Notes: generated by a model from the letters alone, not told the origin. Positions 36,251 to 45,974 are shown, counted from the first letter of the stretch. The stretch: 64,000 nucleotides of DNA from Hyphomicrobiales bacterium (GCA_900472485.1 UCII01000002.1:369061-433060); one strand, 5' to 3'. Made by a program: numbers and translations.

Positions 36251-37261
36251 CTATCCTCCTCTAACCGAGCCTCGCCATGCCAGTTCGGCGTGCAATGTTA
36301 CGGAATGGCCCTCGAGCCTGTCCGATGACGGGCTCTCGCCCAGCCATGTCACAGCCTGTCGTGCGATTGCCGCCACGGGCTGAGCAAAGGTCGTCAGATC
36401 ATAGGACGACCATGAGGCCTGCTCAATATCGTCAAAGCCAACGACGCAGAGCTGATCCGGGATCGAAAGCGAAAACTGGTGTCGCGCCGCGTCCATGAGA
36501 CCGCAGGCCAGCAGATCGGTTGCGCAAAATACCGCGTCCGGTCGTTCGCTCTGGGTTAGCAGCCGCTGCGCGACGAGCTTGCCGGCCTCGTAGCCGGTCC
36601 AGCCATATCGCTCGACGACCACATCCAGTCCATGGGCCTTTGCCGCGGCGATGAAACCGGCCTCACGCGCCATCAAACTTGGCGTGCCGGCTTCCGAGTT
36701 CGCGAAGGCCAGCTTGGTGCAACCGGCACGAACGAAGGCTGTCACAACGCGCCCTGCCGCCTCGTGATCGTCGAGATTGATCCGCAAAGGTCCCGGTTGG
36801 TCGTCGTCTCTGTTGATCAGAACGAGGCGCTGACCGCTTCTCAGGCAGAGCTGCGTGATCGACTTATCGGGCAGGCCCGAGAGAATGATCGATGCATCCG
36901 CCCTATATCGGATCGCCTGCTGAAGCGCGCGATCGACGCTGCCATCGGAGCGGTCGGTATTGACGAGCATGGCGACCTTGCCGACGATCTGCAGCTGCTG
37001 TGTCAGCTCGCGCAGCAATGCAGACCGATAAGGTGTCGCCACCTCCGAGACAATCAGACAGACAATGCCGCTTTCATTGCGCATCAGCCCGCGGGCGAGA
37101 TGATTGACCTGATATCCAAGCTCCTCCGCCGCCTGCAAGACCTTTTGCCGGGTGGCCTCGGAAACGCTCGCCCCCGGCGTGAATGCGCGAGAAACCGCCG
37201 AGCGCGAAACACCCGCCCGCTGCGCCACTTCCTCAGCACTGACAAAATCTCGTTGCGACAC
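36251..37261 (-). CDS. LacI-family transcriptional regulator
   Basis: 336 residues from GTG 37261, chosen because AGGAG lies 7 bases upstream; ATGs at 37291/37294 are alternatives. HTH: SAEEVAQRAGVSRSAVSRAFTPGASVSEATRQKVLQAAEELGYQVN, followed by a periplasmic-binding-protein-like sugar domain (GIVCLIVSEVATPYRSALLRE; VVGFDDIEQASWSSYDLTTF). Divergent from the AfuABC-like transporter. Two near-identical palindromes in the gap (37298-37313, 37388-37403) are its probable operators. Confidence 0.9.
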   Translation of the reverse strand: MSQRDFVSAEEVAQRAGVSRSAVSRAFTPGASVSEATRQKVLQAAEELGYQVNHLARGLMRNESGIVCLIVSEVATPYRSALLRELTQQLQIVGKVAMLVNTDRSDGSVDRALQQAIRYRADASIILSGLPDKSITQLCLRSGQRLVLINRDDDQPGPLRINLDDHEAAGRVVTAFVRAGCTKLAFANSEAGTPSLMAREAGFIAAAKAHGLDVVVERYGWTGYEAGKLVAQRLLTQSERPDAVFCATDLLACGLMDAARHQFSLSIPDQLCVVGFDDIEQASWSSYDLTTFAQPVAAIARQAVTWLGESPSSDRLEGHSVTLHAELAWRGSVRGG

Positions 37262-37297
37262 GCCGCCTCTCCTCTTCCATCCAAACTCCATCATAGT

Positions 37298-37313
37298 TTG
37301 CAATCGCGTGCAA
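37298..37313. promoter_or_regulatory. LacI-type operator 1
   Basis: TTGCAATCGCGTGCAA, an inverted repeat of form TTGCA-nnCGnn-TGCAA, just upstream of the LacI gene start; the central CG is typical of LacI-family sites. Suggests autoregulation. Confidence 0.65.
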
Positions 37314-37387
37314 TATGTCGATCGCGTCGGTTTTGTGAAACTTTTATGACAGCAGCAGTTGACAGCGTGAGATAACCAATGCAGCAT

Positions 37388-37403
37388 TTGCACACGCTTG
37401 CAA
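37388..37403. promoter_or_regulatory. LacI-type operator 2
   Basis: TTGCACACGCTTGCAA, same form as site 1, 41 bases upstream of the start of the substrate-binding-protein gene. The two sites are 90 bases apart centre to centre, which would allow looping. Confidence 0.65.
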
Positions 37404-37444
37404 AAAGCGTTCGGCGTGGAGGCGCCGCATAGCAGGAGGATATC

Positions 37445-38473
37445 ATGCGTTTGGTCAAATTGGCCGCGGCGACCCTTGCCGCGGGAATATCGCTTATTGC
37501 CTGGTCGGCGCATGCCGCAGGCGATTTGAACGTGATCTGCTCGGCAGACCCGGAAGTCTGCGACCTGATGAAGGGGCTCTTCGAGAAGCAGAGCGACATC
37601 AAGGTGAATATGGTTCGGCTTTCAGCCGGCGAAACCTATGCTAAAATCCGCGCCGAAGCGCGCAATCCAAAGACTGATATCTGGTGGGCGGGAACCGGCG
37701 ACCCGCATTTGCAGGCGGCGGCCGAGGGCCTGACGCTGGAATATAAATCACCGCTTTTCGACCAGCTTCAGGACTGGGCGAAGAAGCAGGCCGAAAGCGC
37801 CAATTTCCGCACGGTCGGCGTTTATGCGGGGGCACTTGGCTGGGGCTATAACACGGATATCTTGAAGAAGAAGGGCTTGAAGGAGCCCAAATGCTGGGCC
37901 GACCTTCTTGACCCCTCCTACAAGGGCGAGATCCAGATCGCCAATCCGAATTCGTCGGGAACATCCTACAATACGCTGGCAACGCTTGTGCAGATCATGG
38001 GCGAGGACAAGGCCTTCGATTATCTCTCGAAGCTCAATGCCAATGTCTCGCAATATACCAAGTCAGGCTCCGCCCCGGTGAAGGCGGCAGCTCGCGGGGA
38101 ATCGACGATCGGCATCGTTTTCATGCATGATGCGGTTGCACAGACCGTCGAAGGCTTTCCCATCAAGGCGGTCGCACCATGTGAGGGCACGGGTTACGAG
38201 ATCGGCTCCATGTCGATCATCAAGGGCGCCAGAAATCTCGATAACGCCAAGAAGTGGTACGACTGGGCGCTCAGCGCCGAGGCGCAATCGCACATGAAGG
38301 ATGCCAAGTCCTACCAGCTTCCCTCCAACAAGTCGGCGGAGGTGCCGAAGGAGGCTCCGAAATTCGAGGAGATCAAGCTGATCGACTACGACTTCAAGAA
38401 ATATGGCGATCCCACGATCCGCAAGGCCCTGCTTGCCCGATGGGACAAGGAAATCGGCGCCAAGGCCAACTGA
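37445..38473 (+). CDS. ABC transporter substrate-binding protein, AfuA/ferric-type family
   Basis: 342 residues with signal peptide (LAAATLAAGISLIAWSAHA). The mature part is of the cluster shared by ferric-ion, 2-aminoethylphosphonate and hexose-phosphate binders: LNVICSADPEVCDLMKGLFEKQ, ETYAKIRAEARNPKTDIWWAGTGDPHLQAA, GYNTDILKKKGLKEPKCWADLLDPSYKGEI. The Tyr pair of true ferric-binding proteins near the C-terminal third is not evident, and the linked phosphatase gene favours a phosphorylated sugar or polyol as ligand (as for AfuA). First gene of a four-gene operon. Confidence 0.82.
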   Translation: MRLVKLAAATLAAGISLIAWSAHAAGDLNVICSADPEVCDLMKGLFEKQSDIKVNMVRLSAGETYAKIRAEARNPKTDIWWAGTGDPHLQAAAEGLTLEYKSPLFDQLQDWAKKQAESANFRTVGVYAGALGWGYNTDILKKKGLKEPKCWADLLDPSYKGEIQIANPNSSGTSYNTLATLVQIMGEDKAFDYLSKLNANVSQYTKSGSAPVKAAARGESTIGIVFMHDAVAQTVEGFPIKAVAPCEGTGYEIGSMSIIKGARNLDNAKKWYDWALSAEAQSHMKDAKSYQLPSNKSAEVPKEAPKFEEIKLIDYDFKKYGDPTIRKALLARWDKEIGAKAN

Positions 38474-38563
38474 CGGCTTTTTCGATTGCCCTCGCAGGCC
38501 GGTTCCTCGGGCATCCGGCCTGCTTCATCTCTGAATCTTGCTGAACTGGATGCGAATCCGACC

Positions 38564-40801
38564 ATGACCAATAGCAAACGCCGGCTGGATGTTGCGCTGA
38601 TCTTCGGCATCGCTGCCCTGATACTACTCCCATGGTATCGCATAGAGGGCGGCTTCTTCGGCCTTGGCTGGCTGAGCGGCTTTCCCGGCGATCCCTCCAC
38701 AGCGCCGGGAATCCTGCAGATCGTCAGTTACGGCCGATGGTGGCTCGCGATCGCCGCCGGGCTCTTTATGCTCGGTGGCATCGCGCGCTTCATATCCAGT
38801 CCGATGTCGCGCGGTACACTCATGGCGCTTGCCGGTGCATTGGGTTTTGCCTTTTTGTCGCTGCAGGGCCTCGCGATCACGTCGGCGGGCTGGAGCTGGT
38901 CGATCTGTGAGACCATCTTCGGTGCGCTGGCGGACGGCCAGCCAGCCATGGGTGCCGGCGCCATTATCCTTGGCATCGTCTTCGTCCTGTTCTTTTCCTT
39001 CGGCCTTGCCGAACGCGGCGTGATGAAGGGCGATGCCTTCGTCGTCAGCGCCATCACCATGCTGGTCGTGCTGGTCGCGATCTTCGTCTTCTATCCCGTC
39101 GGCAGCATGTTCGTCGGAGCCTTCCAGTCGTTCGACGGCTCCTTCGATCCCAGCGGTTTCACGACGAACATCCAGGATCTCTCGATCTGGAGCCTCAGCT
39201 GCATTGCCGGCGGCGACCGCTGCGGCGTCGCCTGGCGCACGCTTTGGCTTGCCATCTTGACCGCAAGCGGGTCGACCCTGCTCGGGCTCTGCTTTGCGCT
39301 TGTCGCCACCCGCACGCGCTTTCCCTTCAAGAAGGGACTGAGGCTTCTCACGATCCTGCCGATCATCACGCCGCCCTTCGTGGTCGGTCTGGCGCTGACC
39401 CTGCTGTTCGGGCGGGCCGGTGTCGTCACCCAGGCTGCGGCCTCAATCTTCGGAACGGAACCCAGCCGCTGGCTCTATGGCCTGACGGGTATCTGGATCG
39501 CGCAGGTTCTCTCCTTTACGCCGATTTCCTTTCTTGTCCTCATCGGCGTGGTCGAAGGCGTCAGCCCGTCGATGGAAGAGGCTTCTCAAACTTTACGCGC
39601 CAATCGCTGGCGCACCTTCTGGCGGGTGTCCCTGCCGCTGATGAAGCCGGGCCTCGCAAACGCCTTCCTGATCGGCTTCATCGAAAGCATGGCGGATTTC
39701 GGCAATCCGATGGTTCTCGGCGGCAGCCACGGGGTTCTGTCGACGGAGATATTCTTCAGTGTCGTCGGCGCACAGAATGATCCGTCGCGCGCGGCAGTCC
39801 TTGCCATGATCCTGCTCGTCTTCACGCTCAGCGCCTTCCTCGCGCAACGCCTGTGGCTGCAGGGCAAGAGCTTTGCGACGGTGACAGGCAAGGGAGATTC
39901 GGGCGCTCATAGCGCCCTGCCCCGCGGCCTCTCCATCACCGTCCATGCGCTCGTCATCCCCTGGATGATCTTTACCGTCGTCGTCTACGTCATGATCCTC
40001 TTCGGCGGCTTTGTCCGCACCTGGGGTCTCGACAACACGCTGACGGTGGAACATTACGTCAAGGCCTTCTCGATCGGCCTGCGCGACGATGGCGGCCTTG
40101 CCTGGACCGGCGTTGCCTGGAACTCCTTCTGGACGACGATGGAGATCGCCCTGATCTCCGCACCCTTGACGGCTGCCGTCGGCCTGCTGACGGCCTATCT
40201 GATCGTGCGCCAGAAATTCGTCGGTCGCGGCCTGTTCGAATTCGCGCTGATGATGAGCTTTGCCATCCCCGGCACGGTCATCGGCATCAGCTACATCATG
40301 GCTTTTAACCTGCCGCCCCTGGAGATGACCGGAACGGCGCTGATTCTCGTTGCCTGCTTCGTCTTTCGTAACATGCCGGTCGGTGTACGCGGTGGCGTTG
40401 CCGCCATGAGCCAGCTAGACAAAAGCCTCGATGAGGCATCGCTGACATTGCGGGCCGACAGCCTGCGCACCATTCGGAAGGTGATCCTGCCACTGCTGCG
40501 GCCGGCGATCACCGCGGCGCTGGTCTATTCCTTCGTGCGAGCCATCACCTCGATCAGCGCCGTTATCTTCCTCGTCAGCGCCCAGTACAACATGTCCACG
40601 GCCTATATCGTCGGCCTCGTCGAAAACGGCGAGTATGGCGTCGCAATCGCTTATTCCTCCGCCCTCATCGTCGTCATGATATCAGTCATTGCCGGGTTCC
40701 AGCTGCTCGTCGGAGAAAGGCGGCTGCGGCGCGTAAACCGTGTCGCAATAACACCACCGCCGACCGCGCCCGCATCCCTTGCTCAGGAGAAAACCGCATG
40801 A
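38564..40801 (+). CDS. ABC transporter permease, two fused membrane domains (AfuB/FbpB-like)
   Basis: 745 residues from ATG 38564 (an ATG at 38486 in frame is less likely). It carries two copies of the binding-protein-dependent permease domain, each with an EAA loop: EEASQTLRANRWRTFWRVSLPLMKPG near the middle and DEASLTLRADSLRTIRKVILPLLRPA near the C-terminus. About five extra N-terminal membrane segments precede the first domain. Inner-membrane channel for the adjacent binding protein; its stop shares bases with the ATPase start. Confidence 0.88.
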   Translation: MTNSKRRLDVALIFGIAALILLPWYRIEGGFFGLGWLSGFPGDPSTAPGILQIVSYGRWWLAIAAGLFMLGGIARFISSPMSRGTLMALAGALGFAFLSLQGLAITSAGWSWSICETIFGALADGQPAMGAGAIILGIVFVLFFSFGLAERGVMKGDAFVVSAITMLVVLVAIFVFYPVGSMFVGAFQSFDGSFDPSGFTTNIQDLSIWSLSCIAGGDRCGVAWRTLWLAILTASGSTLLGLCFALVATRTRFPFKKGLRLLTILPIITPPFVVGLALTLLFGRAGVVTQAAASIFGTEPSRWLYGLTGIWIAQVLSFTPISFLVLIGVVEGVSPSMEEASQTLRANRWRTFWRVSLPLMKPGLANAFLIGFIESMADFGNPMVLGGSHGVLSTEIFFSVVGAQNDPSRAAVLAMILLVFTLSAFLAQRLWLQGKSFATVTGKGDSGAHSALPRGLSITVHALVIPWMIFTVVVYVMILFGGFVRTWGLDNTLTVEHYVKAFSIGLRDDGGLAWTGVAWNSFWTTMEIALISAPLTAAVGLLTAYLIVRQKFVGRGLFEFALMMSFAIPGTVIGISYIMAFNLPPLEMTGTALILVACFVFRNMPVGVRGGVAAMSQLDKSLDEASLTLRADSLRTIRKVILPLLRPAITAALVYSFVRAITSISAVIFLVSAQYNMSTAYIVGLVENGEYGVAIAYSSALIVVMISVIAGFQLLVGERRLRRVNRVAITPPPTAPASLAQEKTA

Positions 40802-41862
40802 ATCCGAAGGCTCCCGGTTCCGTCGTCTTCGAGAATGTTCGAAAAACCTTCGGCGCGTTCACGGCCATTCCCGATCTCTCGCTCACCATCGAGCCCGGTA
40901 CGCTCGTCACCCTGCTCGGCCCTTCCGGCTGCGGCAAGACGACGACGCTTCGCATGCTGGCGGGGCTGGAGCACCCCTCCTCCGGCCGCATTCTGATTGG
41001 CGGCAAGGATGTCACCATGCTTCCGGCCAACGAGCGTGACGTCTCGATGGTTTTCCAGAGCTATGCCTTGTTTCCGCATATGACGGCGCTCGACAATGTC
41101 GCCTATGGACTGGAATCCTCAGGCATGAAACGCAAGGCAGCGCGCGAGAAGGCGGAGGATGCGCTTGGCCTTGTCGGCCTTGCCGGCATGGGCTCGCGCC
41201 TTCCGGCCGAACTCTCCGGTGGCCAGCAGCAGCGTGTCGCCGTGGCGCGTGCGCTCGTCGTCGAACCTCAGGTGCTGCTTCTCGACGAGCCGCTTTCCAA
41301 TCTTGATGCCCGGTTGCGCCGGCGCGTCCGGACGGATATTCGCGAATTGCAGCAACGGCTTGGCTTTACTGCCGTCTATGTGACCCATGACCAGGACGAA
41401 GCACTTGCCGTTTCCGATCGCATCATCGTCATGAAGGATGGCGGTATCGCGCAGCAAGGTGCACCGCGCGAGCTCTACGATGCCCCAGCCTCGGCCTTTA
41501 TCGCCGATTTCATGGGCGAGGCCAATGTCATGCCGTGCGATGTCGTCGAGACCGACAACGATGGCGTCACGATCGCGATCCAGGGACTTCGCCACCGGGT
41601 CAACAGCCGTTCCGTCAAACACGGCCCCGCTCAGCTCGCCGTGCGGCCGAACGCAATCATTCTGACGCCGGGAACTGCCAACGGCCAGTTCCATGGCCAG
41701 ATCACTCATTCCGCCTATCTCGGCGATCATGTCGAGTATGAAGTAAAGACCGATCGCGGATCGCTCTTCGTTGTCGATGCCACGGTCGATTCCGCCCTTC
41801 CTCCCAACACCGATGTCACGATCGCTTTCAAGGATCGCGGCATTGCCGTCATAGGCGGCTGA
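40798..41862 (+). CDS. ABC transporter ATP-binding protein (AfuC/FbpC-like)
   Basis: 354 residues beginning in the ATGA that ends the permease gene. Walker A GPSGCGKTTT, Q-loop VFQSYALFPHMT, signature LSGGQQQRVAVARAL, Walker [14 protein letters not shown]-loop VTHDQDEALAVSD. The C-terminal ~120 residues form a TOBE/OB regulatory part, as in importers of this class. Energises the AfuABC-like importer. Confidence 0.92.
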   Translation: MNPKAPGSVVFENVRKTFGAFTAIPDLSLTIEPGTLVTLLGPSGCGKTTTLRMLAGLEHPSSGRILIGGKDVTMLPANERDVSMVFQSYALFPHMTALDNVAYGLESSGMKRKAAREKAEDALGLVGLAGMGSRLPAELSGGQQQRVAVARALVVEPQVLLLDEPLSNLDARLRRRVRTDIRELQQRLGFTAVYVTHDQDEALAVSDRIIVMKDGGIAQQGAPRELYDAPASAFIADFMGEANVMPCDVVETDNDGVTIAIQGLRHRVNSRSVKHGPAQLAVRPNAIILTPGTANGQFHGQITHSAYLGDHVEYEVKTDRGSLFVVDATVDSALPPNTDVTIAFKDRGIAVIGG

Positions 41863-41899
41863 TTGCCGTCAAACATCAGACGATTAAGGACATAATTGC

Positions 41900-42700
41900 A
41901 TGACCTCCGTTCCCCTCGCCGATCTCGAAGCACGTCTCGCCCTTGCCGAGACCATCGCCCGTGAGGCCGGCAAGCTCGCTCTCGACTATTTCAAGCGCCG
42001 CGAGACCCTGATCATCGAAATCAAGCGCGACCCGCAGGATCTCGTCTCGATCGCTGACCGCGAGGTCGAAAATCTCATCCGCACCCGCATCCATGAAGCG
42101 CACCCGCAAGATAGCATTCTCGGCGAAGAATATGGCCTGGAAACGGGCAGCTCTGGCTACACCTGGGTCGTCGATCCGATCGATGGCACAAGTCCCTTCG
42201 TCAGCGGCATGCCCAACTGGTGCGTTTCTATCGCGGTCTTGCATGACGGCATTCCCGTGATCGGCGTCATTTCCGCACCATGCCACGACGAGCTTTACGT
42301 CGCCGCGCACGGCAAAGGGGCTACCTTGAACGGCAAGAGCCTCAAGCTGGATGCATCGCGCAATATCCGTAACGCCGTGACTGGCATCGGCGCCAACAAC
42401 CATGTCTCGCCGGCCTTCGTCGCGAAAATGGTCGAGCAGGTTCTCGAAGCCGGGGGCAATTTCATCCGCAATGGCTCGGGCGCCTTGATGCTCGCCTATG
42501 TCGCCGCCGGCCGTCTGGTCGGCTATTACGAACCCTATATGCATGCCTGGGATTGCCTGGCCGGCTATTGCCTCGTGAAGGAAGCCGGCGGCTGGTACCA
42601 TCCCTTCCCGACGGAAGGTGAACGTCTGACCAAGGGATCGGTGGTTCTGGGTGCCGCTCCGGGCGCGATCGACGATCTCAAAAAGATAGCTGGCTTATGA
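41900..42700 (+). CDS. Inositol-monophosphatase-family phosphatase
   Basis: 266 residues. Family motifs: GEEYG (metal Glu), WVVDPIDGTSPFVSGMPNW (DPIDGT metal and catalytic loop) and YMHAWDCLAGYCLVKEAGG (the WD motif). Mg-dependent removal of phosphate from inositol phosphate, histidinol phosphate, sugar phosphate or nucleotide phosphate. It follows the ABC ATPase gene after 37 bases, so it probably dephosphorylates the compound brought in by that importer, which would fit sugar- or inositol-phosphate scavenging. Confidence 0.85.
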   Translation: MTSVPLADLEARLALAETIAREAGKLALDYFKRRETLIIEIKRDPQDLVSIADREVENLIRTRIHEAHPQDSILGEEYGLETGSSGYTWVVDPIDGTSPFVSGMPNWCVSIAVLHDGIPVIGVISAPCHDELYVAAHGKGATLNGKSLKLDASRNIRNAVTGIGANNHVSPAFVAKMVEQVLEAGGNFIRNGSGALMLAYVAAGRLVGYYEPYMHAWDCLAGYCLVKEAGGWYHPFPTEGERLTKGSVVLGAAPGAIDDLKKIAGL

Positions 42701-42739
42701 ACTTCTCGGTAGACAAGAGCTGAGCAGATATTAGTTTAG

Positions 42740-42755
42740 ATGAACGCGCTTGCAA
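42740..42755. promoter_or_regulatory. Degenerate LacI-type operator upstream of ugpB
   Basis: ATGAACGCGCTTGCAA matches operator 2 at 13 of 16 bases, with the right half-site CGCTTGCAA intact, 102-117 bases before the ugpB start. It may put ugp under the same LacI protein. Confidence 0.4.
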
Positions 42756-42790
42756 GTTGATCGTCACATCCGGCGGCAGTGTAGCGCAAA

Positions 42791-42826
42791 GCGGGTCGGT
42801 CGATCGAGGAGGATCGACCAACCCGT
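42791..42826 (+). other. Stem-loop in the ugpB leader
   Basis: GGGTCGGTCGATC (42793-42805) pairs with GATCGACCAACCC (42812-42824) with a single G-T wobble around a GAGGAG loop; the stem can extend by C-G and G-T pairs. It ends about 30 bases before ugpB ATG and lacks a T-run. It could end the phosphatase transcript or stabilise the ugp mRNA. Confidence 0.55.
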
Positions 42827-42856
42827 TTCCAGGAAGGGATGATAATGGGAGGAAAA

Positions 42857-44167
42857 ATGCCTAATCGCCTCGCGTGGAGCTGCCTTGTAGCGGCTGCAAT
42901 TTCATTCGGAGGAACGTCGCACGCGTTTGCAGTCACCGAGCTGCAATGGTGGCACGCCATGTCGGGCGCCAACAACGAAGTCGTCGAGCAACTGGCCAAG
43001 GAATTCAACGAGGGCCAGAAGGACTACAAGATTGTTCCCGTGTTCAAGGGCACCTATCCGGAAGCGCTGAATGCCGGTATCGCCGCGTTTCGCGCCAAGC
43101 AGGCGCCGGCGATCCTGCAGGTCTTCGACGCCGGCAGTGGCGTGATGATGGGTGCGGAAGGCGCGATCATGCCGGCGGCTGAAGTTCTGAAAAAAGGCGG
43201 CTATACATTCGACAAGTCGCTCTATCTGTCCGGCATCGTTTCCTACTATTCCAAGCCGGACGGCACGATGCTGTCCTTCCCCTATAATTCGTCTTCGCCG
43301 ATCCTCTACTACAACAAGGATACCTTCAAGAAAGCCGGGCTCGACCCCGAGAACCCGCCGAAAACCTGGCCTGACGTTTTCGCAGCCGCCAAGAAGATCA
43401 AGTCGAGCGGCGCATCGGCCTGCGGCTTCACCTCCACCTGGCTCACCTGGATTCAGACCGAGAATTTCGCCGCCTGGAACAATGTCAGCTATGGCTCCAA
43501 TGAAAACGGCCTTGGCGGCACCGACGTCAAGCTGGCGTTCAATACGCCTCTCTTCGTCCAGCATTTCCAGTCGATCGCCGATCTCGCCAAGGATGGCACC
43601 TTCCGCTATGGCGGCCGCACGTCGGAGGCAAAACAGCTCTTCACCTCGGGGGAATGCGGCATTCTGACGGAATCGTCGGGAGGCCTCGGCGACATCATCA
43701 AGAGCGGCATGAATTACGGTATCGGCCAATTGCCTTACTATGAAGGCGAAGGCCGTCCACAAAATACAATTCCAGGCGGCGCCAGCCTCTGGGTGTTTGC
43801 CGGCAAGAGCGACACCGAATACAAGGGCATCGCCGAATTCTTCCATTTCCTGTCGCAGACCAAGATCCAGGCACGCCTGCATCAGGTTTCCGGCTATCTG
43901 CCGGTGACGACGACCGCCTATGATGAAACCAAGAAATCCGGCTTCTACGACAAGAATCCCGGCCGCGAGACGCCGATCCTGCAGATGCTCGGCAAAGCTC
44001 CTACAGCCAACTCCAAGGGCGTTCGCCTCGTCAACCTGCCGCAGGTGCGCGACATCATGAACGAGGAGTTCGAGGCCATGCTGGCCGGCAAGGAAGATGC
44101 CAAGGCGGCGCTCGACAAGGCTGTCCAGCGGGGCGATGCCGCTATCCAGCAGGCCATAGGCAATTGA
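42857..44167 (+). CDS. ugpB: sn-Glycerol-3-phosphate ABC transporter, periplasmic binding protein
   Basis: 436 residues from ATG 42857 (GGGAGG site; ATGs at 42839 and 42845 in frame are alternatives). Signal peptide MPNRLAWSCLVAAAISFGGTSHAFA. UgpB hallmarks: LQWWHAMSGANNEVVEQLAKEFN, APAILQVFDAGSGVMM, FPYNSSSPILYYNKD, and FTSTWLTWIQTENFAAWNN. Binds glycerol 3-phosphate and glycerophosphodiesters released from lipids. First gene of ugpBAEC. No Pho box was seen in its 156-base leader, although ugp operons are usually PhoB-controlled; a LacI-like half-site is present instead. Confidence 0.92.
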   Translation: MPNRLAWSCLVAAAISFGGTSHAFAVTELQWWHAMSGANNEVVEQLAKEFNEGQKDYKIVPVFKGTYPEALNAGIAAFRAKQAPAILQVFDAGSGVMMGAEGAIMPAAEVLKKGGYTFDKSLYLSGIVSYYSKPDGTMLSFPYNSSSPILYYNKDTFKKAGLDPENPPKTWPDVFAAAKKIKSSGASACGFTSTWLTWIQTENFAAWNNVSYGSNENGLGGTDVKLAFNTPLFVQHFQSIADLAKDGTFRYGGRTSEAKQLFTSGECGILTESSGGLGDIIKSGMNYGIGQLPYYEGEGRPQNTIPGGASLWVFAGKSDTEYKGIAEFFHFLSQTKIQARLHQVSGYLPVTTTAYDETKKSGFYDKNPGRETPILQMLGKAPTANSKGVRLVNLPQVRDIMNEEFEAMLAGKEDAKAALDKAVQRGDAAIQQAIGN

Positions 44168-44234
44168 TGGACTGATGCGATTTGACCCGCGGCCGACGAG
44201 GCTGCGGGCCGTTTTCTCGTCCTAGGAGATCGTC

Positions 44235-45116
44235 GTGCAGCGCGTTGTTTTTCCGAACAAGATCCTACCGTATTTCCTCGTCGCGCCACAAATCATCTTG
44301 ACGGTCGTGTTCTTTTTCTGGCCAGCGAGCCAGGCGCTTTATCAATCGACGCAGCGCGAAGACCCTTTCGGGCTGAAGAGCGGCTTCGTCGGGCTTGCGA
44401 ATTTTCGCGCGATTTTGTCTGACGAGACCTACCTGCATTCCCTCCAGGTGACGGTGATCTTCAGTATCGCGACGGCGCTGCTGTCGATGATCGTCGCGCT
44501 CGCACTCGCCACTGCCGCCGACAAGGTGGTGCGCGGCCAAACGCTTTATCGAACGCTGCTGATCTGGCCCTATGCGGTTGCACCCGCCGTCGCCGGCATG
44601 CTCTGGCTCTTCATGTTCAATCCGGCCATGGGTACCTTGGCCTACATCCTGCGTCGCAACGGATTTGCCTGGGACCCCCTGCTAAACGGCAATCAGGCCA
44701 TGGTGCTTGTCATCATCGCCGCCGCCTGGAAGCAGATCAGCTATAATTTCCTGTTCTTCGTTGCCGGGCTGCAGGCAATCCCAAAATCATTGCTGGAAGC
44801 CGCATCCATCGACGGCGCCCGCGGCAACCGGCGCTTCTGGACGATCGTCTTTCCGCTGCTCGCGCCGACGACCTTCTTTCTCCTGGTGGTCAACACGGTC
44901 TACGCCTTCTTCGACACCTTCGGCATCATCCATGCCGTCACCGGCGGCGGCCCGGCGAAGGCGACGGAGACCCTCGTCTACAAGGTCTACAATGACGGCT
45001 TCGTCAATCTCAACCTCGGCTCTTCTGCGGCTCAGTCCGTCATCCTCATGGTGATTGTCATCGCGCTGACGGCATTCCAATTCCGCTTCGTCGAGAAGCG
45101 TGTGCATTATGCGTGA
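44235..45116 (+). CDS. ugpA: sn-Glycerol-3-phosphate ABC transporter permease
   Basis: 293 residues from GTG 44235 (AGGAG upstream). Six membrane segments and the EAA loop [26 protein letters not shown]. The opening [22 protein letters not shown] and [11 protein letters not shown] are typical of UgpA. Pairs with UgpE in the inner membrane; 67 bases after ugpB. Confidence 0.93.
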   Translation: MQRVVFPNKILPYFLVAPQIILTVVFFFWPASQALYQSTQREDPFGLKSGFVGLANFRAILSDETYLHSLQVTVIFSIATALLSMIVALALATAADKVVRGQTLYRTLLIWPYAVAPAVAGMLWLFMFNPAMGTLAYILRRNGFAWDPLLNGNQAMVLVIIAAAWKQISYNFLFFVAGLQAIPKSLLEAASIDGARGNRRFWTIVFPLLAPTTFFLLVVNTVYAFFDTFGIIHAVTGGGPAKATETLVYKVYNDGFVNLNLGSSAAQSVILMVIVIALTAFQFRFVEKRVHYA

Positions 45117-45125
45117 GGTTAACCG

Positions 45126-45974
45126 ATGATCGAAAAGCGTCCAGTCGCCAATCTCACTGGCCATCTCATGTTGGTCCTTGGCATCGTCATCGTCGCCTTC
45201 CCGATCTATTACACGTTCGTCGCCTCGACGATGACATCAGCCGAGATTCTGCGGCCGCCGATCTCGCTGTTGCCCGGCGGCCATTTCGCCGAAAACTATG
45301 GCGAGGCGCTGAACGGCGGTGTCGAACGCGTGGTCGGCGTCAGCCTTGAACGGATGCTCTGGAATACGTTTGTTGTCGCTGTCGTTATCGCCGCCGGCAA
45401 GATCGCGATCTCTTTTCTCTCGGCCTTCGCCATCGTCTTCTTCCGCTTTCCGCTGCGAATGGTGTTCTTCTGGATGATCTTCGTCACGTTGATGCTGCCA
45501 GTGGAAGTACGCATCCTGCCGACCTACAAGGTCATCGTGGATCTCGGCATGATCGACACCTATGCAGGTTTGACTTTACCGCTGATGGCATCGGCAACGG
45601 CGACGTTCCTGTTCCGACAGTTCTTCCTGACGGTGCCAGGCGAACTGCTGGAAGCCGCCCGCATCGACAATGCCGGCCCATTCCGCTTCATGCGCGATAT
45701 CCTGTTGCCGCTGTCGAAGACCAATATCGCAGCCCTTTTCGTGATCCTCTTCATCTATGGCTGGACGCAATATTTGTGGCCGCTCCTAGTCACCAATGAC
45801 GCGAAGATGTCGACGATCATCATCGGGCTCCGGAAAATGGTGGATTTCGCCGATGCGGCGACACCCTGGAATTTTGTGATGGTCACGGCGATCCTGGCGA
45901 TCATTCCGCCCATCCTCGTCGTGGTGCTGATGCAGCGCTGGTTCGTCAAAGGTCTGGTGGAGACGGAGAAATAA
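45126..45974 (+). CDS. ugpE: sn-Glycerol-3-phosphate ABC transporter permease
   Basis: 282 residues, 9 bases after ugpA. MalG-like permease with EAA loop [27 protein letters not shown] and UgpE features such as [40 protein letters not shown] and [13 protein letters not shown]. Its stop TAA shares its last A with the ugpC ATG. Confidence 0.93.
   Translation: MIEKRPVANLTGHLMLVLGIVIVAFPIYYTFVASTMTSAEILRPPISLLPGGHFAENYGEALNGGVERVVGVSLERMLWNTFVVAVVIAAGKIAISFLSAFAIVFFRFPLRMVFFWMIFVTLMLPVEVRILPTYKVIVDLGMIDTYAGLTLPLMASATATFLFRQFFLTVPGELLEAARIDNAGPFRFMRDILLPLSKTNIAALFVILFIYGWTQYLWPLLVTNDAKMSTIIIGLRKMVDFADAATPWNFVMVTAILAIIPPILVVVLMQRWFVKGLVETEK

Noticed and set aside
42701..42838. Search for a Pho box ahead of ugpB
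   Set aside because: Only a stray GTCACA was found; no pair of 7-base repeats 11 bases apart.
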